DNA from: Sipunculus nudus
Taxonomy: Eukaryota; Annelida; Sipuncula; Golfingiida; Sipunculidae
Length of the DNA: 64,000 nucleotides
Reading direction: 5' to 3'
NCBI GenBank assembly: GCA_026874595.1
Contig: CM049309.1
Coordinates: 7,090,576 to 7,154,575 of the forward strand
Part shown: piece by piece, positions 39,040 through 50,289 of the stretch
How the letters are laid out: each line of letters starts with the position of its first letter
Position numbering within the stretch: position 1 is the stretch's first letter
The notes under the pieces: generated by a model
Seen by the model: only the letters and a program-made list of their open reading frames with translations
Told to the model about the DNA's origin: nothing
The model's database searches: none
Program-made: the position numbers and the translations under genes

Positions 39040-40490
39040 TATGTCATTACATCCCGCACTCAGGTGTTACCGCTTTTTCTGACCTGGGCTAATAAGGTTG
39101 TGTAAGCTGTGACAAGTTGTGTTTTTGTCAGGCCTGCAAGAGTGTCATTTTGGTTACATCAAATAGCTGAAAGGAGGGAGCTTCAACCTTGCTGTAGAAT
39201 AACCGCTGATTTACAGGCAGCCTGCGATTGTGGCATTGAGGGTATGATGTACAGAAATTGTCCACCACAGGGCCATGATTGACACATGCACATCACAATA
39301 AGCTGCTAGGCACGACTGGGGCCTAGGGCTGCAGGCTACCTAAGGACTGCAAGCAGCTCATACCAGCTACCATCACAGCCACATAGAGCAGCCAGCTCTG
39401 TCATGGTCGTTCCTATATTGGCTGGCCACTTCCCATCCTCTGGCTGTTATCTGACAGCCAGCGCTGAAATACAGCAAAGCCATTCAGCGCCCCTCGTTTA
39501 TCTATAATGAAGAACCCCTTACAGGTCGCCAGCCAATCTGACGGACTGGCACAACATGTTCTGTAGTCACTGCTGAGGAAAATTGAATCAATTTGCCTTC
39601 ATCCATAATTTTCAGCCAAGGAGCTAATCTGTCTAAATGGCCTTTTCATATGACGACCGGCATGAAAAATTCATACACCCTGGTGAATTGCAAATTATAA
39701 ACATGATATAAACTGTCCCCCGACGCAGGCAGTTTTCCCAATTAGCCTCAATGGGGCTTTTCAAAAAGTGGGATGTTCATTCCCAGTGTCATCACACGGG
39801 GACGATCGTGTAAATCAAATAGTGGCTCCGCAGCTCGGCGGGAATAAGAGCAGAGCCTGGAAGCTGTTAGGATGCAGTAGGCCACATCGCGCCCGACAGC
39901 CCATGTTGTTTTATGCCTGATTGGCCAGGATGGGGCAAGCAGAAAACCCGAATGGATTCACGGAGCCTTCATTGCCAGGTCTAGCCCTTTTGCATTATGG
40001 ATGACTTTGGATTAGCCCCTACATAATTGGGCACAAATTGAGAAATCATCCTTTTTATCCATGCCTAGCATCCCCAAATGTCCCAGCTTCGGCCACAAAG
40101 ATGTAGCCATGTTTTGCGGGTGAATGGCAGGAATTATATACCGAAGACCAGAGACCCTTAAAAATGAAACATACTTAATGTATGATTTTCTGCCTGACTT
40201 GATGGTCGAATTTGCTAAAGAAGGCCGCAGAAACACACGTTTTGGGAGTGTTCATTTGTTTTAAGGCTTATAACGCTAACATGTTAGGATTTCTTTTGCC
40301 TGTCTCTGTTTGTTACATTCCCCATGTATATCAGTTAAGGATCAAACTCTTTGGGGCTTTAGAGTTTTTTACAGTATTAACCTTGTCCCAGATAAAAGGG
40401 ACGGATCGAGTCCCAGCGGGCTGAAGATTGTATGAAATGTCCGAGGCTGCATTTGGCCCAATAAAAGATTGTGGCTCAAAGATTGCGGTG
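39040..40490. promoter_or_regulatory. Large high-complexity intronic island
   Basis: About 1.45 kb with high sequence complexity and raised GC between AT-rich flanks. It contains many TAAT/ATTA homeodomain cores, E-boxes and CAAT-like motifs, for example TTTTCCCAATTAGCCTCAAT near 39735, but no open frame with splice signals. Short frames on both strands (40012-40236 minus and 40212-40424) are non-specific. It is the best candidate in the window for a cluster of conserved non-coding enhancers. Confidence 0.38.
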
Positions 40491-41039
40491 ATCTGTGAAC
40501 TTGGGAGTTATATAGACTTGTTTCTGGCATACTATTGTTGTCAAATGTCTCTTTAATGTCTGTTTAACAATAAGTTCTGGATAAGTTTTTCTTGAAGATG
40601 TTAATCTTGTCATTGTTTGTAAAAAAAAACCATTACACTTAATTTTATCATGCTGATGTAATGCTGACAACAGCATTTCCAATAAAAAATGTTCTAAAGT
40701 TAAATAAAATCTAATACTACATCTCTTATCTCCCTGTGCTCCTTTTCTCTCCTGGTTTAGGTCTTTTCTCTTTTTTTTTTCTTCTTTTCTCCTTTGCTTT
40801 TCTTTTCTTTTGCTTTGTTCTAAAACTAACTTGATTTGAAATTTAAAAATCAATAATCAAAGGATATTTATATTATTTTATTGAAAATTCTTACACTGTA
40901 TTTTACATGTATTTAACCAAAATTATTTGTTGTGGATTTTTTTAATTGAGAATATGTATTCGTTAAAGAAGATGCATGATGTTATGTTGTTTAAAAAAAG
41001 GGGGGGGGGGGGAGTTGGGGATAGGACATGCAGAATTGA

Positions 41040-41350
41040 TCGACATAAATGAATCTGTCACAAGATGAGCGATCACTTGGGCAAATCTTCACCCTTACAG
41101 GTTAGCGGTGCCCTGGCACAGGAGACCACCCTAGCGTGTATACAATCACCGATAAGTGTAACTTACACACATTCACCAGGCCAGATAATTTACGTGGTAA
41201 CCAAACAGTGGCGCTCACTTGGGAGCCTGTTTCTGCCATGACTTACCTGAGATGAACAATACCTTACCTTTATGCTCCATCTCGGTGATCAGGGAGACTG
41301 ACAATGTGCCGAACTCCCTCGAGGGATCACTGATTTCAGAGATGTGTAAC
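41040..41350. promoter_or_regulatory. High-complexity intronic island
   Basis: GC-richer block just before the AT-rich approach to the 41959 exon. No coding signal was found. Regulatory role is inferred from composition only. Confidence 0.25.
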
Positions 41351-41958
41351 AAAGGATGATAGCTGTCCTATTTAATACAGCAATCTGTAACAACATTTGC
41401 TTGTACATGGTATTGATTTAATTTTATATTAATAACACTTGCTTTCATTGCTTGTATTGTAATGTTAAAGTGGTCCAGTTAATTTTAAAACTCTGGTAAA
41501 GAGAGATTTGCACACATCACACGTTTTGGTAGTACTGCCAAACAGCTTATGGTGCTGCCACCTTGTGGTGGGGTCTGGCACAATTTGCACAAAGGCCTCC
41601 CTTGATCACATTGTTTTCATGGACTTGTGTATACCGTGAAATGTTTATTTACATCATGGTAATTTGTTGGTTCTTTATAACTGTAAATAATGAGAATTGG
41701 ACTATATAATTATTCACTATTTATATGTTTGAAGTTAAATTTGATAATAAACCATACATCGTCCTTGTGGAAGCAAGAAATGCACTCTTACTTCACATAC
41801 AAGTAAAGTAACATAAACATTAAAAATCATCACTGGTACAAATTATGGTTCTGAGAGACCAGAATTTCACATGCTTACTTGCTGGGTCACTATATGTAGT
41901 GTAACAGTAAATGTTTTTATTGTGTAACAGTTTTGAGCTTGTTCTGTTTTTGTTTCAG

Positions 41959-42020
41959 ATAAAAATAGTGAGCTGCCTTACTCCTCTCAGTCGTATCCTT
42001 CCAGAGAAAGGACCCCTCAG
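41959..42020 (+). CDS. E-protein exon, Ser/Tyr-rich linker
   Basis: The acceptor is gttctgtttttgtttcag and the donor is CCTCAG|GTAAGT. Its 62 bases enter in phase 1 (the first two complete an Asn codon) and leave in phase 0. The peptide includes KNSELPYSSQSYPSRERT and ends PQ. Vertebrate TCF4 has KTERGSYSSYGRE at the corresponding exon, sharing the K-x-E, YSS and S-R-E spacing. It is part of the disordered Ser/Pro/Tyr-rich linker. A 5,035-bp intron lies upstream and a 6,685-bp intron downstream. Confidence 0.86.
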
Positions 42021-42286
42021 GTAAGTCCTCTCATCTGCTCCCAGGTGTTATTTACTCATTTTATAATATCTCTGATGTTTAGAAACCTTTCTTGTAGAAG
42101 CTTAGGTGTCTATTGCTCAATTTGCCATTATTTATATATTGTGTGCATGTATGGTGTCAGTTTGTTAATGTGGTATGTTTATGTATTCATCAGAGAAAAA
42201 TATATTTTTTTTATTCATGGGGAAAATAATATATAAATATAATTGTTTTCTTAGATTTTAGATTTTTATTTGAAAGGTCTTGCAGA

Positions 42287-42396
42287 TCACATAATTATGA
42301 CTGACAGATTATATTAGCAATTAATAATTAGAATTTTGTGGTCACATAATTGTGACCAACAGATGTAATTAACAATTAGTAATTAAATTCAAAAGT
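42287..42396. repeat. 55-bp direct duplication with a GGTCACA...TGTGACC palindrome
   Basis: TCACATAATTATGAC... at 42287 recurs at 42342 as TCACATAATTGTGAC. The second copy includes a perfect 7-bp inverted repeat around TAAT. Confidence 0.65.
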
Positions 42397-42999
42397 ACAA
42401 CCAGAAAGCCAGAGAGGACATTGACAAGCATGCCATGGTTAGTTTCATTTTCTGCCACTAGGGGGCAGTAGAGGGTGGGTTACAGACAATATGCTTTGAA
42501 GGTTGGCTATTAAATGGTGGTGATGAGTAGTGTGGAGCCACAGGCAGTATAAACTGAATATACTGACTTGTAAACAAACCTAGAAAATAGATTATTTTTC
42601 CTTCCAAAATACACAGAGCACATGGGCATGGCTAAAAAGATTTTTAACTGGAATTGTAAAAGTTTTCTTCAAAAGGGAAGGGGGGGGGGGGGTGAGGGAG
42701 GGGAGCTTATTTATTGTAACATTTATCTTTTAAAAGGGGGTGGATTATATAAATAGAAATTGGAGGTGTTACATGAAGGATTGATCATCTTCATTTTGGT
42801 TAAAAAAGGAGGAAATAGATGGACCATATTTCACACTAAAATTAAAAACACATTGGGAGCACATTGGGAGACAGCATGTAGAGCTGTCAATATTTTGTTT
42901 GTCTCATTACATATCCGTCACTTTAGTTGGTAAGTTTTCATAATGGTGGAACGTGAAGGTTTGGTTAAGTTTGGCGAACTGAAGTGATCACTCATACAG

Positions 43000-43380
43000 T
43001 AATCAGATGGGACGAGGATGGCCACTTGTGACTGGGTAATAATGTCTTGATGGGTTTGTCCTCCCGTGAGGGGTTTGGTTGGCAGGAATAAGGCAGAGTT
43101 TAAGGTAAACTAATCAGATTATGGGCACCAATCCACCTGAGCAGTTTTGGGCGGAAAGCAAGCCCACTTCTGAAAGCAGATTACGCGGCGGCTTGTGTCT
43201 GACCTGTCTGCCTTTGCAGCTCCTGAGGGAGGGGTAATTATTAGCTTTCCTTTCGATGTACTCCACTTGCGCTCTCTGATCTTGACATCACTACAATTAT
43301 GATCGGTCTGTGATAGCTGCAATGAGGATATATGGTACAAGCTTAACAATCGGTCGATTATCAAGGACTTGCATAGGATT
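43000..43380. promoter_or_regulatory. High-complexity intronic island
   Basis: GC-richer block containing GATTACGCGGCGGC and several CACCTG/CAGCT-type E-box fragments. There is only a minus-strand chance frame. Candidate enhancer. Confidence 0.25.
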
Positions 43381-44699
43381 AACTGTTACAAAGTGATTCA
43401 TGTGGATTGTTTTCTTTTGTCTAATGGCTAGAGTAAAGTGCTCGTCATTTCAGTTGTCTCTGTTAACTCCTGTTAATCTTGTATTTAGGATGTCCGTTGT
43501 CCACAATTAATGTGTCTCAGACCCTTGGACAGACAGACATTGGACAGATGTCCTTCATATGTATAATTTGCTAAAAACACAAAAATGGAGATTTATATGT
43601 CTTTATCAGTTCAGTACTTGTGTTACTGCAGAAACTTTATAAACTATATAAATTCAGAAAGTATATATCCCTGAAATAAATATTTGATAGGAAAAAAACA
43701 TAGAATTTGGAATTGTTGGCACAAAATTATTAAATTTGATAACATATTATTTGGATCAACTGTTACTAAGTAACAATTAAATAATCCAGAAATTCTATAT
43801 ATTATTATTTTTATACCAAATTTATTTGATTTTGTAAAATAACATTTGGATTAATCTTTATTTGATAATATTTAAAAAAATCTGGATATTTCAAGATGTT
43901 ACAATGAAAAGCGCATGGCCATTTGTGAATAAGTGTCATTGTTGTTGAACCAAAATTATTTTATTTGGTAATATGCTCTTGGATTAACCATAATTAGATA
44001 AAGATTAGATTATTCAGAAATTCCAAGTTATAATAAATATTTGGTGGATATTGTCCATATATGTTTATTCAAAATCTGTAAATGAAAATAATTTTTTTAG
44101 CTAATATATTTCATAATTCCTTTTTTGTTAACAAAATATTTTCATTACCTTGGGTATAAACCAGAAAATAAATATAATTTTGTAGTTAGCTGTTCCCAAC
44201 ACAAAGTGAAATAGTCATGCATACCTTTTTAGGCATTCTAACTAAATAAGGCATTGATGCCCTGTTGCAATAAAAAAAGGTCTCCAGCTTTCATCAAGGT
44301 CACCATGGTAATAATGTTATTTTCTTTCATGTGCAATTTCATTATTGAGAAAATAAATTTTTTTTATTTGAATTATTGTATGACATTAATGATATATGTT
44401 AGGTTGAAACTTCCTTCAAAACAGATGGCAAAATTGATATGACATAAGACTTCCACAGTAATACTCTTTGAGACAACCCAGAAACCAAGTCAGATAAGAG
44501 ATAGAGGATTATGTATGTGAAGATTAAGTCCTGCAGACAGCCACCTGTCTGAAGGATGGTGTCAGTGCCACCAGGTGCTGCCAGCACCAGCTCTGCTAGG
44601 AAACCCTGACCACGTGTGGACAGTCAGCACAGGACTGGTCCTGTTTGTAATCATTACAAATATAAGGGTGCTTGCTGGTGTTTTTACAAGTGGCTGGTG

Positions 44700-44960
44700 C
44701 ATTATGGGCCTCTAATTAGCATGTTATGGGCAAACACACCCCCACAACAAAGCTGGAAACAGTTTACCTAATTATTTTGCTACGGTCTTCATTATCTTTT
44801 GATCTGCGACGGGAGCCATGCGTCCAGCGTGTGTTGAACGTATCTACAAAAACATGAGCGAGAACGGGGATACCAGTGCTGAGAGCCTGATCCTTCAGTG
44901 CCTGGTCAGTGATGCAGCTTTTGCAGACAGCGCCATCCCAGATTGTTGACCTGTTACATA
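44700..44960. promoter_or_regulatory. Island around the 44818 small ORF
   Basis: Less AT-rich sequence containing TAATTAGCATG and the 43-codon frame. It could be the promoter and first exon of a short isoform, or a conserved element. Confidence 0.25.
44818..44949 (+). CDS. Candidate small ORF or alternative first exon
   Basis: An ATG in a good context (gagccATGc, G at -3) opens 43 codons ending at TGA 44947-44949. The peptide starts MRPACVERIYKNMSENGD and continues TSAESLILQCL. Composition is protein-like (acidic, Ser, Ala) and GC-rich against the AT-rich intron. If a GTCAGT donor after codon 29 (exon end 44904) is used, the exon ends in phase 0, which is what the next E-protein exon at 48706 needs, so an N-terminally shorter isoform is possible. 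The donor has an unusual C at +3. Alternatively the frame is a short independent peptide or a chance opening inside a conserved regulatory island. Confidence 0.33.
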   Translation: MRPACVERIYKNMSENGDTSAESLILQCLVSDAAFADSAIPDC

Positions 44961-45463
44961 AACAAAAAGCATGGCTGGCCAGTCACAGTTGACTTTTTAG
45001 TGGATGTTCTAATCCTTTGATGTTTGTATTAAAACACATTCAGATGGATGACTGTTAATATACTGCTAGGCCACCTTTGATCTTCAGTTGAGTGTCAGAA
45101 AAGCATCTTCCATTAAATCATTACACAATTAAAGTATGTCCCCATATTGATTTGTCTGAATGAATAAAAACTTTATTCAATTCCACCATATGGTAATTTC
45201 AATCCATTAGGAAATCAGCATGTGCAAATGCATTTTGTTCTTCGAAAAGGGGGACATTAAATAGTCTGTGGTGACACACATACATTAATGTTTTAGTGGT
45301 GGTCTGTTAGTATAATCATCTCTGAAAAGACACCACCCAAAGGAATGTCAATTAATATTTAATTAATTAAAATAAGCAATGGTGTTATGGTTTCAGAACT
45401 ATGTTTATTTATGAAAATATAAAAACTAAGATAAATATATTAGAAAACTATTGAAATGTATTT

Positions 45464-45480
45464 GGGGGGGGGGGGGGGGG
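45464..45480. repeat. Poly-G run, 17 bases
   Basis: Uninterrupted G homopolymer. Similar G runs occur at 6751-6763, 41000-41012, 42680-42692, 56106-56119 and 59809-59825. Confidence 0.95.
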
Positions 45481-46239
45481 TAGAGGGGTGCAAATACATT
45501 AATATGGGTTAATAAAGGCTTAATATGCAAATACTATGCTGATATAGTCAAGCTGCAGTTGAAAGTCTATATGAAAGCCTCAAATTTTAAGTTTCTTACA
45601 GCAAAATATAAATGCCAGATAAGGTTTCATATCAGCAATATAATTTTAAACTTAATCACCTTTGAACCAAAAAAAAAACCAGGTTCATTGGGGATTAAAA
45701 GAGATGATTAATTTACTTTTTAGATCAGTTGAACTCGTGAAAAAGGTTCGTGAGGATCTCTTGTGTTCTTTGGTGATTTGAATTCAATTCAGAGTTAATA
45801 CGAGTATACAAAACATAATACTATAGGTTTACGATTTAGGGTCCGCTTCACCATGTCATGCGATGATAGAAAGAGAATCGTTCTCAGCAGATGATGTTCA
45901 TTGATTTTGTTGAAAAGTAACGTTATTCGTTATTATTTCCTCAATCATGTTAGAGAACCACTGTGACATACCAACATATTCTCCAGCTGTGCCCCAGTTA
46001 AGGTCAGACCCACTCCACAAACACAAAAAGATCCTCTTTTATTCATTAAGATCAAGTGCCACAGAATATTAAAGTCTATCAGCCGAAAAAATACTGCAGA
46101 AGAAAAAAATAAGCAAATATGTTTTGTTTGAAAAATGCTTGCATTTAGGATAAGTAAAAAAATTCTCATCCTTAAAGTTCATATATATGAGTTTTTGTGA
46201 GTTGAACAGAATTATAAAACCACACTACCTGTGATATTT

Positions 46240-46480
46240 TGGGGTTCACAGAGGGCGTGTCTGTTGGATAGAGAGAAAGAATGAGGGGATGTGAAGTATT
46301 AGTGATTGGGACCCGATGACTGGTGGGGGTGCTTCAGTCAGACTTCCTGCACCTGAGACCAGCTGGCCGGAGCTCGAGAGACCTGTTCCCTCGGTCTCAG
46401 GTGATCAGCTCTGATCCGCAAAGATCCGGATGCCCAATTACCTGGCTTGTCTCAGACAGGGACAGTCTCCAAAATGCCGC
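46240..46480. promoter_or_regulatory. High-complexity intronic island
   Basis: GC-rich block with CACCTGAGACCAGCTGG and GATCCG repeats, ending abruptly at an extremely AT-rich stretch. Open frames at 46316 and 46323 do not splice in phase to the next exon. Confidence 0.25.
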
Positions 46481-47329
46481 CTCAGATTTTGTCAGAAAAT
46501 ATCTGAAATAAATCTATTCAGAATTTATCTGTTTTATCTGTTAAAAATTTATGCTTTTGAAAGTCATATTTGAATATAACTATATTTAAAAATAGTAATA
46601 ATTATATCTGATTTTATCTTATCATCATTTTTGTATCATTAAAGTGAAAAATATAATATTCTTAATATTTTTAATATTATTACTTTTAAGATAAAGTTAT
46701 TAAATTTGTAATGATATATTTTAATGGATACATAAGATAAAGAAGTAAGTGATAATAAATGATATAAAGTATATTTAAGAGAACATGCAATTACATAATG
46801 ATCATATTAATACATTAAGAAAAATTTATTATATACATAGTAATTAATAGACATTAAGATAATGAAATATAACATAGAAAAAAATAAAGATAAATAAATT
46901 TATAGTGACTTTTATAAGGGAATGACTTGTTTAATAAATAAATGAAGGAAATAATCATGTACCAGGAGAATTTTTTATGTTATTGTGTATTTTAAAAATT
47001 ATATACTTTAATTAATTGAAAGATGAGAAACCCCCCAAAAACTTACTCAGTCACAGACAATTTATATGTCTTTGCAAGTTGGTAATCTTTTGATTAGACC
47101 AACTGTCAAACTTTAACTTTGGTATAATTGTTTATTATATAAGTATAATATTTGACTTAATAGTCTGTTATCATTTCTCAGCCCAGCTGTTCACTGCAAG
47201 TCTTAATCCTAAAAGGAAAACAAAAATTAAATATAGTTTGTGTTATGGATATATTAGAATAACAGTAAAGTTTTCAAACAATAATACGATATGATTAAAC
47301 ATGAGTATCACACTTTGTATACGACCCCC

Positions 47330-47670
47330 AGGTGGCTAGCTGTCTATTGTGATTATTTTTATGACGATGCCTCGAGAAATGAAAATGACGAGGTTTTGAA
47401 GTATTCATGGGCTTGGTGATCTCGGCGGTCTAATGAAATCTGTACGGCAACCTGCTCCCTCTATCTTCCTTAGCGTCCGGTGGCGGCACGCCGGCCTTCC
47501 ACTGCACCACTTTGTCACACTCTCGGCTGACACTGAGGCGAGATTTGTACACCTTAAAGCTGCCACTGTAGTCGCTGTCTTAGCCTCATGTCCAGCATGT
47601 TCCCAGTGGCAGCTTTCTACAATAATTGGATCTATTTTTATCCACAGTTTTACATCAGCCAAGTAAGCTA
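47330..47670. promoter_or_regulatory. High-complexity intronic island
   Basis: GC-rich block (CCGGTGGCGGCACGCCGGCC near 47475). It is open in one frame on each strand (47433-47666 plus, 47405-47662 minus), but neither is recognisable and the only donor-like site (AA|GTAAGC) gives the wrong phase for the next exon. It is a candidate enhancer or non-coding first exon. Confidence 0.28.
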
Positions 47671-48705
47671 TTGTCTAGCAAACTGTTTGTGGTCATTGTT
47701 TATGTGTATGCTTGCTTTTTTGCCTGGATAATGATGTTATAGGTGTATAAACAATAAGTATATTGGTGCCTTTGAAGTTTTACCCATAGCATAGTGTTAA
47801 TTCTTTATTTTCTGTTTGGGAGAGGTATAATAATAGCTTTCTTGTGCCGATGGTTTATATAAAAATTGAAATGTGTGTTATATTAAAGTATTTGCAAAGA
47901 GTGGTTGATGTGTTGGCTGTGTCTGTATGGGTAATATATCATGACATCGTGTATGTATCATTTAAAACATTGTATTCTTCTTGTCTTACCATATGTAGAT
48001 TAGTGTTTGGCTGCCTGTCAGTGTCATATTAATACCATGATATTTAAAAGTTGTGACGTTTATTTAGTATGAGTGATTGTGTGTTTTGTGATATTTTCCT
48101 TTTTTGTGATAACTGTACTTTCATTCAACTCTTACCTGATTAAACTAATTTGAAACATTTCAATCAAGAAAACACAGTGATATTTTCTGGGTGTAATATC
48201 AGCTTTTGTCAATTTTTGCCTACTACCAACTTTAAAATAATATGGAAACTTGACATGTGAAATAACAGTACACCAATCAAATCAAATGTTTTCTGATGCA
48301 GTTATCACCTTTTTTACAGCTGTGAGATATTTCAGTGTTACTGTCATTTGATAAAGAAGGCATGAGAATAAAAATGAATTTACACCTTTTCCAAATTTGA
48401 AAAGATTGTATGACCTATGATATGTCATGAATCTGTTATCTGGCCAAACTGCACGTACAGCTCCCTAACCTTTACATTAAATTGTACTGTGCAACTTTCC
48501 ATTGTTCTGAAACTTAAACCAAGAAAATTTTTAAATGTTTCAGAAAAAAGAGAGCTAATAATATACAGGCGGGTAGCGTCTTTGCATCAAAATATTATTG
48601 TACCAGTATCTATGAACTGGTCAAATGAGATCATATGGTTTTGATCACAGTGTCCAATTGCTGTTTTATATAATTAGCCTAATTTGATTTTGCTTTATTT
48701 TTCAG

Positions 48706-48760
48706 GGGATGTTAGGGAACAATTTATCAATGACACCTCCAGATCCAATGTCACCTACAG
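48706..48760 (+). CDS. E-protein exon, LLG...SPT linker
   Basis: The acceptor is ttgctttatttttcag and the donor is CTACAG|GTAAAT. Its 55 bases enter in phase 0 and leave in phase 1. The peptide is GMLGNNLSMTPPDPMSPT. Vertebrate TCF4 reads SLLGGDMDMGNPGTLSPTK in the equivalent exon, so the LG, the central Met-x-x-P and the terminal SPT align over the full exon length. This is one of the clearest family matches in the window. SPT and TPP are potential proline-directed phosphorylation sites, which is inference only. The next intron is short (634 bp). Confidence 0.86.
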
Positions 48761-49394
48761 GTAAATGATCCTTGTATTTCTGTTTTACACTTTATATTCT
48801 GCAGTACACTCTAATACACTGAACAAACTTGTAATACCTGCTTTGCAGCATGTATGTGTACTCCCCCAAGTCTTTCCATGTAATAAAAGGGTGCCTTTGT
48901 ACATTCACTGAATAAAATGTGATTTTCTATTATTAAATTTAGTTTGATTATAGTTGAGTCTCATTTAAATCATTAATTAAACTTAATTGTATGTACCAGG
49001 CAGTAAAAACGTTGCATATATTTATCATTTTTATTTTTTTTAATATAAGCTTATCATTTATGTAATACCAGTTTAAAAAATGGTATTTGTAAATAATTTT
49101 ATCAGTTGCTTTTTTAAGAAACTTCAAATCTGTCTGAAAATTTATATATAGTGATAAGATTGATATCATTATATTATAAGATTGATACAGTACTAGAAAA
49201 AGTATTGATAACATTGAAAAATCATGGGTAAACAAGATTTAAATATAACAGGAATATTTGGATGAATTCTGCAGTGATTGTTTACTGATGCAACTTGAGC
49301 ATAATCCAGATATAGTATATGCTGCCAATATGATATTATAAGATAGATATTGATAATTAGTTAATTGGTAATTATTAATTTATTTCACCCTCAG
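48761..49394 (+). other. Short intron (634 bp)
   Basis: GTAAAT...CCTCAG intron, AT-rich. Nothing is seen inside beyond a minus-strand chance frame at 48948-49235. Confidence 0.8.
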
Positions 49395-49459
49395 CGGGGA
49401 GAGGAGGCTCCAGCAAATACCCCACAGCACCACCAAAGAGAAGTAAAAGACCAGGCGCG
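49395..49459 (+). CDS. E-protein exon with basic NLS-like cluster
   Basis: The acceptor is tttatttcaccctcag and the donor is GGCGCG|GTAAGT. Its 65 bases enter in phase 1 (completing an Ala codon) and leave in phase 0. The peptide includes SSKYPTAPPKRSKRPG. In vertebrate TCF4 and TCF12 the matching region carries NNPRRRPLHSS and TKKVRK and acts as a nuclear-localisation signal. The KRSKR cluster here is a good monopartite NLS candidate by position and composition. It is the last exon of the gene that can be assigned with confidence. The intron after it runs at least to the end of the window, so AD2 and the bHLH exons are outside. Confidence 0.85.
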
Positions 49460-50231
49460 GTAAGTCTCTGGGATTTCTCTCATTCTCTCTGTGTTTTGTG
49501 CAGCTGTCCAGTCAAGTCATGCAAATTGTGTGCACGGATTTTGGTAGTCAGTAAATTAAGAATTCCCCATATTGAAGTTTTCCAATAAGTAAATAAGTTG
49601 CGTGTTTATAACCACAAGTAATAGAAATAAAAGTATTCGTTTTCTCAGTAATATAAATAGTATGAGATTGCTTTACTTATGCATGAAATGTAACAATTCA
49701 TATTTTGTAATATCTCCTGGTCCACCACTTCAGCATCAGTTGTTCAGGAAGAGTCTAAAAAAAACCCCTAGATTTCTCAATTTGTGCACAAGGGAATCAC
49801 CCAGTTGGATAGGTTTTGGAGCACTTTGCATAACCTTGAAACTTGAAAATACCATTTGCACAACCTGACTGGAATCCAGCATTGGTATTCCAGCCTTTTC
49901 CATTGCATTTTTAATACACAGTAGTTTTAGTCAAATGATCCTAGACACTTTTTCAAGGATTTATTTGGAAAAAACAGTGACCAAACCATTGTAAGTAGAG
50001 GAATATTATATTGTGAAGCCACATATCTAACTTGGCCTTTTGAGGAAGATGGCCCCTTTAAAAACTAAAAATTTTATTTCATTAATGTTTTCCCAACTGG
50101 TCTCAATACCAGCTTAAAAAAACGAAATCCCTGTTATTCAGATATCTTTATGGTTATAAAATATATATGATGATTACTAATATAATTCTTTTATTTGTTG
50201 AATATTAAAAAAAAACATTTAAAAACAAATA

Positions 50232-50233
<2 letters not shown>

Positions 50234-50286
<53 letters not shown>
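50234..50286. repeat. (AT)n microsatellite
   Basis: Uninterrupted AT dinucleotide tract of about 53 bases. Confidence 0.95.

Positions 50287-50289
<3 letters not shown>

Larger units (their letters stand above)
36924..41958 (+). other. Intron (5,035 bp)
   Basis: GTAAGT...TTTCAG intron. It holds the 31-bp minisatellite at 37370, the TA microsatellite at 38695, the large GC-richer island at 39040-40490, a poly-G run at 41000 and a second island at 41040-41350. The rest (37600-38690 and 41360-41950) shows nothing supportable. Confidence 0.8.
42021..48705 (+). other. Intron (6,685 bp)
   Basis: GTAAGT...TTTCAG intron. It holds a 55-bp direct duplication at 42287, poly-G runs at 42680 and 45464, and islands at 43000, 44700, 46240 and 47330. 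The block 46500-47320 is extremely AT-rich with no features, and 47700-48700 is plain intron. Confidence 0.8.

Noticed and set aside
40476-40853. Minus-strand 125-codon frame rich in Lys, Arg and Glu
   Set aside because: It is produced by the pyrimidine-rich tract near 40740-40815. Low-complexity artefact with no domain.
46316-46402. ATG frame MTGGGASVRLPAPETSW... ending at CAG|GTGATC
   Set aside because: It would leave in phase 1, while the next exon (48706) needs phase 0.
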